Below are positions 9,805-17,396 of a stretch of DNA of 64,000 nt, piece after piece; position 1 is the first letter of the stretch; the number at the start of each line of letters is the position of its first letter. This DNA comes from Clostridium sp. Marseille-Q2269 (GTDB lineage Bacteria; Bacillota; Clostridia; Clostridiales; Clostridiaceae). The stretch lies in contig NZ_CALSFS010000003.1 in NCBI RefSeq assembly GCF_943736985.1, positions 62,001 through 126,000 of the forward strand, written 5' to 3'. The notes beneath the pieces are model-generated. The model was not told the origin of the DNA. It saw nothing but the letters and a program-made list of their open reading frames with translations, and made no database searches. A program made the translations under genes and the position numbers.

Positions 9805-11250
9805 ATGATAAACATTATAGGACTAGGCCCAGGGTCAAAAGAATCAATTACTTTAGGAACTATAGAAACATTAAAGATTGTTGATAAAGTTTTTTTTAGG
9901 ACAGAAAAACATCCTACAGTAGAGTATATAAATAAGCTAGGAATTAATTATGAAACTTTCGACGGAGAATATGAAATAGCAGAAAATTTTGATGATGTAT
10001 ATAACGCTATAGCAAAATCAATAGTAGAAGCTAGCAAAAACTATTCTGATATAATATATGCAGTACCAGGACATCCGTTAGTTGCAGAAAAATCTGTAAA
10101 TATACTTATAAATCTTTGTAAAAAAAACAGTATAGAATATAAAATATTGCCAGCAGTAAGTTTTGTGGACGCTTTAATGGAAAGTTTACTTTTAGATCCA
10201 GTAGAAGGTTTAAAAATAATAGATGCATTTGATATAAAAAATCAAGTTATGGATAAGAGAATAGGAACTATAATTACACAAGTATATGATAAATTTATAG
10301 CTTCAGAAGTTAAATTAAATCTTATGGAGTATTATAAAGATGATACAGAGATATTTTTCGTAAGAGCAGCTGGAATAGAAGGACTTGAACAAATAAGAAA
10401 GATACCTTTGTATGAATTAGATAGGCAACAGGATATAGACCATTTAACATCAGTATATATACCTAAGATTTCAAACAACAACTATGATTTTGTAGATTTA
10501 TTAGATATAATGGATAAGTTAAGAGGAGAAGAAGGATGCCCCTGGGATAGAGAACAAACCCATATTTCATTAAAAAAATATTTAATAGAAGAGAGTTATG
10601 AAGTTATAGAAGCTATTAATAATAAAGATGTAGATATGTTAATAGAAGAATTAGGTGATGTACTTTTACAAGTGGTTTTCCATTCCCAAATAGGCAAGGA
10701 AGATGGATTTTTTGAAATAAAAGATGTAATACAATCTATATGTGATAAAATGATAAATAGACATCCTCATGTTTTTAGTGATTTAGAGATAAATGATGCA
10801 AATGAAGTTTTGGAAAATTGGGATAAAATAAAAAGTAAGGAACAGGGAAATGAAACTTACACAGATAGTATAAGGCACATTGCAAAAACTTTACCAGCTT
10901 TAATGAGAGCAGATAAAGTTCAAAAAAAAGCAGCAAAAGTTGGATTCGATTGGGATAAAATAGAAGATGCAATGAAAAAAATAATAGAGGAATATAAAGA
11001 GATAGAGGATGTATATAAAAGCAAGAATAAGGCAAAAATATTAGAAGAAATAGGTGATTTATTATTTTCAGTGGTAAATGTAGCAAGATTTCTTGACATT
11101 GACCCCGAAAATGCATTAAATTATAGTATAGATAAGTTTATAAATCGCTTTCAATACATAGAAGATACAGCAAGTTCTAAAGATATAAAATTAGAAAATA
11201 TGTCTTTAGAAGAAATGGATAATTTATGGAAAGAAGCGAAAAATAAATAA
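9805..11250 (+). CDS. mazG: MazG nucleotide pyrophosphohydrolase fused to methylase-like domain (YabN type)
   Basis: This 481-residue protein has an N-terminal tetrapyrrole-methylase-like domain (about 1-215; GLGPGSKESITLG, VPGHPLVAEKSV) and two MazG repeats. The first repeat (EEGCPWDREQTH, then EESYEVIEAI and EELGDVLLQV) is complete. The second (KVGFDWDK, EYKEIED, EEIGDLLFSVVNVAR) follows. MazG hydrolyses non-canonical NTPs. An in-frame frame extends back into the flippase gene, but the ATG at 9805 follows AAGGGTGAAA and gives the right N-terminus. The gap from the flippase is 14 bases, so they are likely co-transcribed. An imperfect terminator-like inverted repeat at 11252-11288 lacks a T run. 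Confidence 0.95.
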   Translation: MINIIGLGPGSKESITLGTIETLKIVDKVFFRTEKHPTVEYINKLGINYETFDGEYEIAENFDDVYNAIAKSIVEASKNYSDIIYAVPGHPLVAEKSVNILINLCKKNSIEYKILPAVSFVDALMESLLLDPVEGLKIIDAFDIKNQVMDKRIGTIITQVYDKFIASEVKLNLMEYYKDDTEIFFVRAAGIEGLEQIRKIPLYELDRQQDIDHLTSVYIPKISNNNYDFVDLLDIMDKLRGEEGCPWDREQTHISLKKYLIEESYEVIEAINNKDVDMLIEELGDVLLQVVFHSQIGKEDGFFEIKDVIQSICDKMINRHPHVFSDLEINDANEVLENWDKIKSKEQGNETYTDSIRHIAKTLPALMRADKVQKKAAKVGFDWDKIEDAMKKIIEEYKEIEDVYKSKNKAKILEEIGDLLFSVVNVARFLDIDPENALNYSIDKFINRFQYIEDTASSKDIKLENMSLEEMDNLWKEAKNK

Positions 11251-11363
11251 ATTCACTTATTTAAAGAAGGATTTTTATAATAAGTGAAGAATATGCTAGT
11301 ATGCGAGAAATGTATAAACTTTAAGTAGGAAGCTACTTACTTAATTTTAAGGAGGTAACAAAA

Positions 11364-11642
11364 GTGAATAAATCAGAATTAATCACAAGCATGGCAGAAA
11401 AATCAAAATTAACTAAAAAGGACGTAGAAACAGCGTTAAAAGCATTTATAGAAAGTGTTGAGGACGCATTAGAGAGTGGAGAAAAAGTTCAATTAGTTGG
11501 CTTTGGTACTTTTGAAACTAGAGAAAGAGCTGAAAGAGTAGGTAGAAACCCAAGAACTAAAGAAGAAATAACTATACCTGCATCAATAGCACCTGTATTT
11601 AAAGCAGGAAAAGAACTAAAAGAAAAAGTAAACAAAAAATAA
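11364..11642 (+). CDS. hup: Histone-like DNA-binding protein HU
   Basis: This 92-residue protein matches the HU fold: MNKSELI start, GFGTFETRERAERVGRNPRTKEEI beta-arm signature and the terminal KAGKELKEKV helix. It binds and bends DNA as a dimer. The start is GTG, with a near-perfect AAGGAGGT site 8 bases upstream, which fits high expression. HU is inserted here between mazG and the yabO homologue, unlike in Bacillus. It has its own terminator downstream. Confidence 0.96.
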   Translation: MNKSELITSMAEKSKLTKKDVETALKAFIESVEDALESGEKVQLVGFGTFETRERAERVGRNPRTKEEITIPASIAPVFKAGKELKEKVNKK

Positions 11643-11658
11643 AATAAATAATAATTAT

Positions 11659-11692
11659 AAAAAACCTAGGTTTTAATCTGGGTTTTTTGTTT
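11659..11692 (+). terminator. Terminator after HU gene
   Basis: An 11-pair stem (11659-11669 and 11678-11688), AAAAAACC with GGTTTTTT ends, has an 8-base loop and a T tract. Confidence 0.88.
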
Positions 11693-11720
11693 ATTTATAT
11701 AAAATTAAGGGGGAAAAGAT

Positions 11721-11960
11721 TTGCGCTTAGATAAATTCCTTAAAGTTTCAAGAATAATAAAAAGAAGAACTGTGGCTAAAGAAGCTTGTGAAAATGAAAG
11801 AGTTCTTGTTAATTCTAAGATAGCCAAACCTGGTACTGAAATTAAGGAAGGAGATATCTTAGAAATACAATATGCTAATAAAACTATGACCTATGAGATA
11901 ATATCTGTTTTGGAGCATGTAAAAAAAGAAGATGCTGAAAATATGTATAAAATTATATAA
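11721..11960 (+). CDS. rqcP: S4-domain RNA-binding protein, RqcP (YabO) type
   Basis: This 79-residue protein is almost entirely an S4 RNA-binding domain (MRLDKFLKVSRIIKRRTVAKEAC, then VLVNSKIAKPGTEIKEGD). In Bacillus RqcP (YabO) works with RqcH in ribosome-associated quality control, stabilising P-site tRNA on stalled 50S subunits during alanine tailing. The start is TTG at 11721, after a GGGGGAAAAGA site. Position before yabP supports orthology. Confidence 0.92.
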   Translation: MRLDKFLKVSRIIKRRTVAKEACENERVLVNSKIAKPGTEIKEGDILEIQYANKTMTYEIISVLEHVKKEDAENMYKII

Positions 11961-11970
11961 TTTTTTAAAT

Positions 11971-12010
11971 AAAGGGTTCTAAAAATGGAATTTTTAGAAC
12001 CTTTTATTTT
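11971..12010 (+). terminator. Terminator after rqcP
   Basis: A 12-pair stem, GGTTCTAAAAAT at 11975-11986 and its complement at 11990-12001, has a GGA loop and a following T-rich tail. Confidence 0.82.
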
Positions 12011-12016
12011 GTAGTA

Positions 12017-12043
12017 ATATACAATAATGAATGAGCATATATT
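12017..12043 (+). promoter_or_regulatory. Possible sigma-E promoter before yabP
   Basis: CATATATT at 12036-12043 fits the sigma-E -10 pattern CATACAnT with one change. ATA at 12017-12019 lies 16 bases upstream as a -35. In Bacillus yabP is expressed in the mother cell, which fits. The motif is short and AT-rich, so chance cannot be excluded. Confidence 0.4.
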
Positions 12044-12067
12044 ATTTATAAGTAGAGGGGGATATAT

Positions 12068-12358
12068 ATGGAAAAGAAAGAAATTAAAAATGATGATAGA
12101 ATAAGTAATTTAAATTTAGAGAGTAGAAAAAAATTAGTATTAAGTGGAGTTAATGAAGTTATAAGTTTTAACGAAGAAGAAATTACTTTAAAAACAACTT
12201 TAGGGGATTTAGATATAAAAGGATCAAATTTAAAAATGAATAAATTAGATGTACAAAATGGAGATGTAATAATAATAGGTAGTATAAACTCCTGTGTTTA
12301 TCTTAATAATGAATCTAAGGCTAATAGGAGTAGTATATTTTCAAAACTATTTAAGTAG
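12068..12358 (+). CDS. yabP: Sporulation protein YabP
   Basis: This 96-residue soluble protein matches the YabP/YqfC family (SRKKLVLSGVNEVISFNEEEITLKT). YabP is a mother-cell sporulation protein; its exact biochemical role is unknown. The ATG follows GTAGAGGGGGAT. It ends 14 bases before yabQ, forming a small yabP-yabQ pair as in Bacillus. Confidence 0.93.
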   Translation: MEKKEIKNDDRISNLNLESRKKLVLSGVNEVISFNEEEITLKTTLGDLDIKGSNLKMNKLDVQNGDVIIIGSINSCVYLNNESKANRSSIFSKLFK

Positions 12359-12372
12359 GAGATTTGTATAGT

Positions 12373-12771
12373 ATGGTTATATCTATAAGTAAACAATTTG
12401 GATTATTAATTTTTAGTTTTTTATCTGGATTAATAACAGGTGTTTTTTTTGATATGTATAAAAGTATAAGAATGGATAAAAACTTAAGCCCTATTATAAA
12501 GATTGTTGAAGATATATTATTTTGGTGTTTAGCTGCTATAGTAATATTCATATTTTTGTTATATAATAATTGTGCATTTATAGGGCTATATGTATACCTA
12601 TGGATTGCTATAGGATTATACATATATATTTTTTTTATAAGTAAATATTTAAATCCTATATTTACTTTAGTAGTTGTAAATATAAATAAATTTTTCAGGA
12701 TAACATTTAATATAATAGTTTATCCATTAAAATTATTGATATATAAAATAAAATCTAATAAAATACATTAA
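12373..12771 (+). CDS. yabQ: Spore cortex biosynthesis protein YabQ
   Basis: This 132-residue membrane protein has an N-terminal hydrophobic segment (FGLLIFSFLSGLITGVFFD), two further strongly hydrophobic stretches and a basic C-terminal tail. YabQ in Bacillus localises to the forespore membrane and is needed for cortex formation. AGGAG at 12357-12361 is too close to an in-frame TTG at 12364, so the ATG at 12373 (11 bases) is preferred. Sequence similarity is weak, so the call rests on topology and position. Confidence 0.85.
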   Translation: MVISISKQFGLLIFSFLSGLITGVFFDMYKSIRMDKNLSPIIKIVEDILFWCLAAIVIFIFLLYNNCAFIGLYVYLWIAIGLYIYIFFISKYLNPIFTLVVVNINKFFRITFNIIVYPLKLLIYKIKSNKIH

Positions 12772-12865
12772 ATTTTAATATAATTTGCAAAAATAACTTG
12801 AAGAAAATTTTAAATATAATAAAATATAACTATGAGGTTTATATTTTATAAAGGGAAGTTATGCT

Positions 12866-13135
12866 ATGAAAAAATTTAATGTAAAAAAGTTAATATTTTT
12901 CTTATCTATAGTTTACATTTTAATCATTTTTGTAAATCAGCAAACAACTATGCATAAAATTAGAGACCAAATAAATGACAAAAAAATAGAATTAAAAGAA
13001 GTAAAAGAAAAAAATCAGAGATTACAGGATGAAGTCAAGTTATCTAAATCAAAAGATTACATAGAAAAATTAGCTAGAGAAAGATTGAGGCTCATAAAGA
13101 AAGGAGAGACTCCTGTAATAAACGACACAAAATAA
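12866..13135 (+). CDS. divIC: Septum formation initiator, DivIC/FtsB family
   Basis: This 89-residue single-pass membrane protein has a short basic N-terminus, a membrane segment at about 8-24 and a coiled coil at about 30-70 (KKIELKEVKEKNQRLQDEV). It ends in the family motif YIEKLARERLRLIKKGE. DivIC works in the FtsL-DivIB-DivIC complex of the divisome. Position between yabQ and yabR matches Bacillus. Confidence 0.92.
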   Translation: MKKFNVKKLIFFLSIVYILIIFVNQQTTMHKIRDQINDKKIELKEVKEKNQRLQDEVKLSKSKDYIEKLARERLRLIKKGETPVINDTK

Positions 13136-13195
13136 TAAAATAGTTTCAAATTTAAATTATATATACATTATTTATTAAGGAGGAGTCTTATTAAT

Positions 13196-13603
13196 ATGAC
13201 TTTGAATGCAGGTAGTATACTTGAAGGTACAGTAGTTAACATTACAAATTTTGGTGCTTTTGTTGAAATTGAAGGGAAAACAGGTTTAGTACACATATCT
13301 GAAGTATCAGATAGTTATGTGAAAGACATTAGAGAATATCTGAAGGAACAAGATAAAGTAAAAGTTAAAGTCATTTCCATAGATGATAAAGGAAAAATAA
13401 GCTTATCTATTAAGCAAGCTATGCAACAACAAAAAAAATCTTGCAAACCAGCAGATATTGATTGGTCAAGAGAAAAGTCTAAAAAGAATGAAGTAAACTT
13501 TGAAGATAGATTATCTAAATTCTTAAAAGACAGCGAAGAGAGATTCCAAGATTTGAAAAAACATCAAGATTCAAGAGGTAGAGGAAGTAAAAAAAGCTAT
13601 TAG
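13196..13603 (+). CDS. yabR: S1-domain RNA-binding protein YabR
   Basis: This 135-residue protein has an N-terminal S1 domain (residues 4-75: GSILEGTVVNITNFGAFVEI ... GLVHISEVSD ... VKVKVISID) and a charged, probably disordered C-terminus rich in Lys and Glu. Homologues associate with ribosomes; the precise role is not settled. The ATG follows AAGGAGGAG. A terminator follows directly. Confidence 0.92.
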   Translation: MTLNAGSILEGTVVNITNFGAFVEIEGKTGLVHISEVSDSYVKDIREYLKEQDKVKVKVISIDDKGKISLSIKQAMQQQKKSCKPADIDWSREKSKKNEVNFEDRLSKFLKDSEERFQDLKKHQDSRGRGSKKSY

Positions 13604-13616
13604 AAGTTGTTAGAAT

Positions 13617-13638
13617 AAAAGGCCCTAAGGGCCTTTTT
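13617..13638 (+). terminator. Terminator after yabR
   Basis: The stem AAAAGGCCC/GGGCCTTTTT at 13617-13638 has a TAA loop, with a further T-rich tail. Confidence 0.9.
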
Positions 13639-13680
13639 ATTTATTTTTTATCAAAATATATAAAAAGATAAAATAAAGTG

Positions 13681-13709
13681 TTGACATAGTATAGTTTGTG
13701 AGATATAAT
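13681..13709 (+). promoter_or_regulatory. Consensus sigma-A promoter of tRNA operon
   Basis: TTGACA at 13681-13686 and TATAAT at 13704-13709 are both perfect, with a 17-base spacer. It drives the tRNA cluster that begins 40 bases downstream. Confidence 0.92.
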
Positions 13710-13748
13710 TATTTATGTTCTCAGGAATGAGGGCAAAACACATAATGT

Positions 13749-13837
13749 GCTGGAGTGGCGGAACTGGCAGACGCACAGGACTTAAAATCCTGCGGGCCTA
13801 AAAGCCCGTACCGGTTCGATTCCGGTCTTCAGCACCA
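13749..13837 (+). tRNA. tRNA-Leu (TAA)
   Basis: This is a class II tRNA with a long variable arm (GCGGGCC...). The acceptor GCTGGAG pairs with CTTCAGC and CCA is encoded. The anticodon loop CTTAAAA gives TAA, which reads the common UUA codon. It is the first member of a Leu-fMet-Met triplet. Confidence 0.96.
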
Positions 13838-13841
13838 ATGT

Positions 13842-13917
<76 letters not shown>

Positions 13918-13921
13918 TTAT

Positions 13922-13998
13922 GGCGGGATAGCTCAGCTGGCTAGAGCATTCGGTTCATACCCGAAGTGTCGTAGGTTCAAGTCCTATTTCCGCTACCA
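13922..13998 (+). tRNA. Elongator tRNA-Met (CAT), copy 1
   Basis: This 77-base cloverleaf includes CCA. The acceptor GGCGGGA pairs with TTCCGCT (wobbles present) and the anticodon loop TTCATAC gives CAT. The body resembles Bacillus elongator Met rather than Ile-CAT. Confidence 0.9.
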
Positions 13999-14028
13999 TT
14001 TTCTTTAAAATCATATAACACATAATGT

Positions 14029-14117
14029 GCTGGAGTGGCGGAACTGGCAGACGCACAGGACTTAAAATCCTGCGGGCCTAAAAGCCCGTACCGGTTCGAT
14101 TCCGGTCTTCAGCACCA
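14029..14117 (+). tRNA. tRNA-Leu (TAA), second copy
   Basis: It is identical in sequence to the copy at 13749-13837, together with the preceding CACATAATGT spacer. This shows that the cluster grew by tandem duplication. Confidence 0.96.
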
Positions 14118-14121
14118 ATAT

Positions 14122-14197
<76 letters not shown>

Positions 14198-14207
14198 ATT
14201 ATTTTTT

Positions 14208-14274
14208 GAGGAGATAAGTTGGTTGATATGTTCTAGGTTTGTATCTTAAGTAGTATAGTACTAAGGTATATTTT
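14208..14274 (+). pseudogene. Decayed tRNA-Met
   Basis: At the position expected for Met after the second Leu-fMet pair, the sequence aligns by eye to tRNA-Met. GAGGAGATA matches GGCGGGATA, GTTGGTT matches GCTGGCT, and TTTGTATC sits at the anticodon loop. Many changes are transitions, the acceptor 3' side is lost by about 10-13 bases, and no CAT loop or CCA survives. The following spacer still aligns with the spacer after the intact Met (AAAATATAATATATAATGT compared with AAAATCATATAACACATAATGT). Confidence 0.65.
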
Positions 14275-14296
14275 ATTAAAATATAATATATAATGT

Positions 14297-14364
14297 AGTG
14301 ATGAAACCAGCGTAGATGTAGGATTAAAGATTTTACATTTATTGAGTCCTGGATTTCAGCATCA
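14297..14364 (+). pseudogene. Decayed tRNA-Leu
   Basis: It lies just before the third fMet gene. Its 3' part GGATTTCAGCATCAATGTCG aligns with GGTCTTCAGCACCAATGTCG of the intact Leu genes, and GAAACCAGCGTAGATGTAGG aligns with their D-arm and anticodon stem. It is about 21 bases shorter (variable arm lost), CCA has become TCA and the anticodon loop is broken. It is the third Leu copy, no longer functional. Confidence 0.7.
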
Positions 14365-14368
14365 ATGT

Positions 14369-14444
<76 letters not shown>

Positions 14445-14454
14445 ATTGTTTTTT

Positions 14455-14531
14455 GGCGGAATAGCTCAGCTGGCTAGAGCATTCGGTTCATACCCGAAGT
14501 GTCGTAGGTTCAAGTCCTATTTCCGCTACCA
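14455..14531 (+). tRNA. Elongator tRNA-Met (CAT), copy 2
   Basis: It is nearly identical to copy 1. GGCGGAA replaces GGCGGGA in the acceptor, which improves pairing to TTCCGCT. It is the last gene of the cluster and is followed by a terminator. Confidence 0.92.
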
Positions 14532-14534
14532 CAT

Positions 14535-14572
14535 AAAAAGAGAGATTCTTTAGATAGAATCTCTCTTTTTTT
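14535..14572 (+). terminator. Terminator of tRNA operon
   Basis: A 15-pair stem AAAAAGAGAGATTCT/AGAATCTCTCTTTTT (14535-14549, 14556-14570) has a 6-base loop and a T run. Confidence 0.92.
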
Positions 14573-14720
14573 ATAATATATTATATTTCCTATAAAAAAT
14601 ACACTAAACCTATTAATAAGTGCATATTAATACTATAAGCATAAAAATATGAAGTTTTTCTATATATATTTTTCATAACATATTAAATTATTTTGTTTAC
14701 TGTATTATTTCTCCTATAAA

Positions 14721-14766
14721 TGTCTAAAAAAAATAATTATAAAAAATATTAGAAAGAAATGTCCTA
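14721..14766 (+). promoter_or_regulatory. Candidate Spo0A boxes upstream of spoIIE
   Basis: TGTCTAA at 14721-14727 (one mismatch to TGTCGAA) and TGTCCTA at 14760-14766 (two mismatches) lie 65-100 bases before the predicted -10. spoIIE is activated by phosphorylated Spo0A in Bacillus. The matches are imperfect and the region is AT-rich. Apart from these, the promoter and the tRNA terminator, the 14532-14857 gap shows nothing. Confidence 0.35.
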
Positions 14767-14792
14767 AAAAAAAATAGTTAGAGTTTCAGTTT

Positions 14793-14825
14793 GTGACAAT
14801 TATTTCCAGATAGCCTTGATATAAT
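14793..14825 (+). promoter_or_regulatory. Probable spoIIE promoter with 21-bp spacer
   Basis: GTGACA at 14793-14798 and TATAAT at 14820-14825 are separated by 21 bases. Bacillus spoIIE and spoIIG promoters are known for sigma-A-like boxes with abnormally long spacers (21-22 bases) that need Spo0A. The match here is therefore meaningful, but it is inferred. Confidence 0.5.
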
Positions 14826-14857
14826 TGAGAAGTAACTTAATGGAGGTGATTAATTAC

Positions 14858-17245
14858 ATGCAATATGGTGCAGAACTTTTACCATACCAAAGACTAAAAA
14901 AGATAGAAAAACAAAAAGATAAAAGATCTATTAATTTTAGTTCGCTTTTAAATATGTTTATTTTTTTTATGAGTTCATTTTTAGTAAGTAGAGTAATTTT
15001 TATTAATAACATGGCTCCTTTTGGAGTAGCTTTCTTATTATCTATATCTAGACATAAGGAATATAATAAATATTTATTTGTAGCAACCGTAGGATCTGCC
15101 ATAGGATACATATCTCTAATTAATAATATAGGGTATATATCTGTAAATATATTAGAGATAATAACAATAACAATGCTATCCTATGTATTCAAAAATGTAG
15201 AAGATAAAAAAAACACTATGATTATATATATGATTATATATTTGGAGATATTCTTATATAAATTTTTTATTACTAAAATTTCAGTGACTATGGCTATGCT
15301 GGGGGCTACTTTTGAAATAGGTTGTATTTTCCCAATACATTATATTATTAATTATTCAATCCTATGTTTTAAAAATATAAATACCAGTCATTTGTATTCC
15401 AATGAAGAAATAATAAGTATGGCTATTACATTATCTCTTGTAGTATCAGGAACATGGGGAGTTAATATAGCAGGAATAAATATAACCAATTTAATATCTA
15501 TTACTATGATTTTGATTATAGGATATATAAAGGGAAGTACTAGTGCATCAGCTATTGGAGTAGCTATGGGAACTATAGTTGGGCTAGGTTCAAATAATAT
15601 GCTTATTTATATTTCCATATATGGATTGTGTGGTCTTATAGCTGGAGTTTTTAAAGAAACAGGAAAAATAATGACAGGTATATCCTATTTATTCAGTTTT
15701 TTGATATTAAAATTTTATTCTAATATTAACTATGATTTTAAGATAATAGAAGTGTTAATAGCTTTATCTGTGTTTTATATAATACCTAATAAATTATATA
15801 TGAAAATGGAATATGAACTAGACTATCAAAAGAAACAAGAAAATTTGCAAGAAAATTATATGGACAAGATCAAGGGTATACTTACTGAGAAATTGGGTAA
15901 TTTTTCTGATGTGTTATATAATATGGGAAATGTATTAGAAAAATTAGTGGACAATGAAAAATTAGCTATGAAAAATAAAAGTGGTGCTTTAATAGAAAAC
16001 TTAGCAGATAGAGTTTGCAGTAATTGCAATATGAATCATATATGTTGGAAAAGGGAAAGATACTATACTTATAATGCATTAGGAGAATTAATACAAAATT
16101 ATCAAGAAAACAGAAAAGAACTTCCTTATGAAATTGAAAGAAAGTGTGTAAAAAGAACCCAGCTTATAAACAATACAGAAGACATAGTAAATAATTATAT
16201 AATAAATGAAATGTGGAAAAAGAGACTTAGTGAATGTAGAGAAGTATTAGCAAATCAGATAAATACAATGGCCTATTCTGTTGAAGAAATCACTAAAGAA
16301 TTTGGACAAAGTATTAAATTTAGTAATTTAACAGAAAAAGACGTTAGAAGAATGTTAAATAAGAATAATATAAGATATAAAGATGTGTTTTGTTACAACA
16401 ATGAAAATGGAAGACTTATAATAAATCTAAAAGTAGATGCTTGTACAGGAAAACAAAAATGTGTAAAAGAAATATTGCCTTTAATAAATAGAGTTACAGG
16501 AAAATTAATGTGTGTAGCCAATGAAAGCTGTAATTTAGATGAAAAAGAAAATAACTGTAATATAATATTTGAGGAAACGCCTAAATACCATGTCGCATCA
16601 TATGTTAATAAGTTAGCTAAAGATGGAGAACAATGTAATGGAGATAGCTATTCTTTCGGAAAGTTAAAAAGCGGTAGTTACATGACTATAATAAGTGATG
16701 GTATGGGATCAGGTCCTCAAGCAGTTCAAGAAAGTAGTGCAGTAGTTGAGCTTATTGAAAGGTTTGCACAATCAGGATTTAGTAAACTTATAGCTATAAA
16801 TACAATAAACTCTATAATGAGTATAAAATTTTCCCAAGATGAAAAATTTTCCACTGTAGATTTGTCAAATATAGATTTATATGAGGGAAAGATAGATTTC
16901 ATGAAAGTAGGGGCTGTGGCTAGTTTCATAAAACGAGGGACAGAAGTATACACTATTAAATCTAAAACATTACCAATAGGAGTTTTAGATAAAGTAGATA
17001 TTGATATTGACACAAAGGATTTAAAAAATGGAGATATAATAGTCATGGTAAGTGATGGAGTTTTAGATTATGAAAGTAGTTCTGCAGGTAAAGTAGAATG
17101 GGTAGTAGAATTTTTAAAAAACACACAATTAAATAATCCTAAAGAGATATCTGAAGCATTAATAGAAAATGCTAAAAAATTAAGCAAAGGCAAGGTAAAA
17201 GATGATATGACTGCAATAGTGCAAAAAGTTTATAGTTTATATTAA
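14858..17245 (+). CDS. spoIIE: Stage II sporulation protein E, PP2C phosphatase
   Basis: SpoIIE dephosphorylates SpoIIAA to release sigma-F in the forespore and also acts at the polar septum. It has 795 residues from the ATG at 14858, which lies 8 bases after GGAGGTGA; earlier in-frame starts overlap or precede that site. The N-terminal ~330 residues form about ten membrane segments. A central regulatory region with several Cys follows (CSNCNMNHICWKRERY). The C-terminal PP2C domain from about 590 has ISDGMGSGPQA and MVSDGVLDY, which hold the metal-binding aspartates. Bacillus SpoIIE is slightly longer. Confidence 0.96.
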   Translation: MQYGAELLPYQRLKKIEKQKDKRSINFSSLLNMFIFFMSSFLVSRVIFINNMAPFGVAFLLSISRHKEYNKYLFVATVGSAIGYISLINNIGYISVNILEIITITMLSYVFKNVEDKKNTMIIYMIIYLEIFLYKFFITKISVTMAMLGATFEIGCIFPIHYIINYSILCFKNINTSHLYSNEEIISMAITLSLVVSGTWGVNIAGINITNLISITMILIIGYIKGSTSASAIGVAMGTIVGLGSNNMLIYISIYGLCGLIAGVFKETGKIMTGISYLFSFLILKFYSNINYDFKIIEVLIALSVFYIIPNKLYMKMEYELDYQKKQENLQENYMDKIKGILTEKLGNFSDVLYNMGNVLEKLVDNEKLAMKNKSGALIENLADRVCSNCNMNHICWKRERYYTYNALGELIQNYQENRKELPYEIERKCVKRTQLINNTEDIVNNYIINEMWKKRLSECREVLANQINTMAYSVEEITKEFGQSIKFSNLTEKDVRRMLNKNNIRYKDVFCYNNENGRLIINLKVDACTGKQKCVKEILPLINRVTGKLMCVANESCNLDEKENNCNIIFEETPKYHVASYVNKLAKDGEQCNGDSYSFGKLKSGSYMTIISDGMGSGPQAVQESSAVVELIERFAQSGFSKLIAINTINSIMSIKFSQDEKFSTVDLSNIDLYEGKIDFMKVGAVASFIKRGTEVYTIKSKTLPIGVLDKVDIDIDTKDLKNGDIIVMVSDGVLDYESSSAGKVEWVVEFLKNTQLNNPKEISEALIENAKKLSKGKVKDDMTAIVQKVYSLY

Positions 17246-17252
17246 AATATAG

Positions 17253-17312
17253 AAAGAGAATATGAAGTTAAGTAGTAAATACTTAATTTGTTTAAATATT
17301 CTCTTTTTTTTT
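17253..17312 (+). terminator. Terminator after spoIIE
   Basis: The outer stem AAAGAGAATAT/ATATTCTCTTT (17253-17263, 17296-17306) encloses a small inner hairpin (TTAAGTA/TACTTAA). A run of at least nine T follows. Confidence 0.85.
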
Positions 17313-17354
17313 GCGTAAAACCATATTAAAAGTATAATGATTAAAGTATTTTTA

Positions 17355-17363
17355 TGGTATAAT
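17355..17363 (+). promoter_or_regulatory. Extended -10 promoter before tilS
   Basis: TGGTATAAT at 17355-17363 is a perfect extended -10 element. No clear -35 is seen. It lies 34 bases before the tilS start. Confidence 0.5.
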
Positions 17364-17396
17364 GTTTTAATATAAAGGTATAAGGTGTGTTTTTTT

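Noticed and set aside
10775-11116. A 113-codon minus-strand frame inside mazG
   Set aside because: It is antisense to a clear gene, rich in Leu/Phe as expected from AT-rich antisense.
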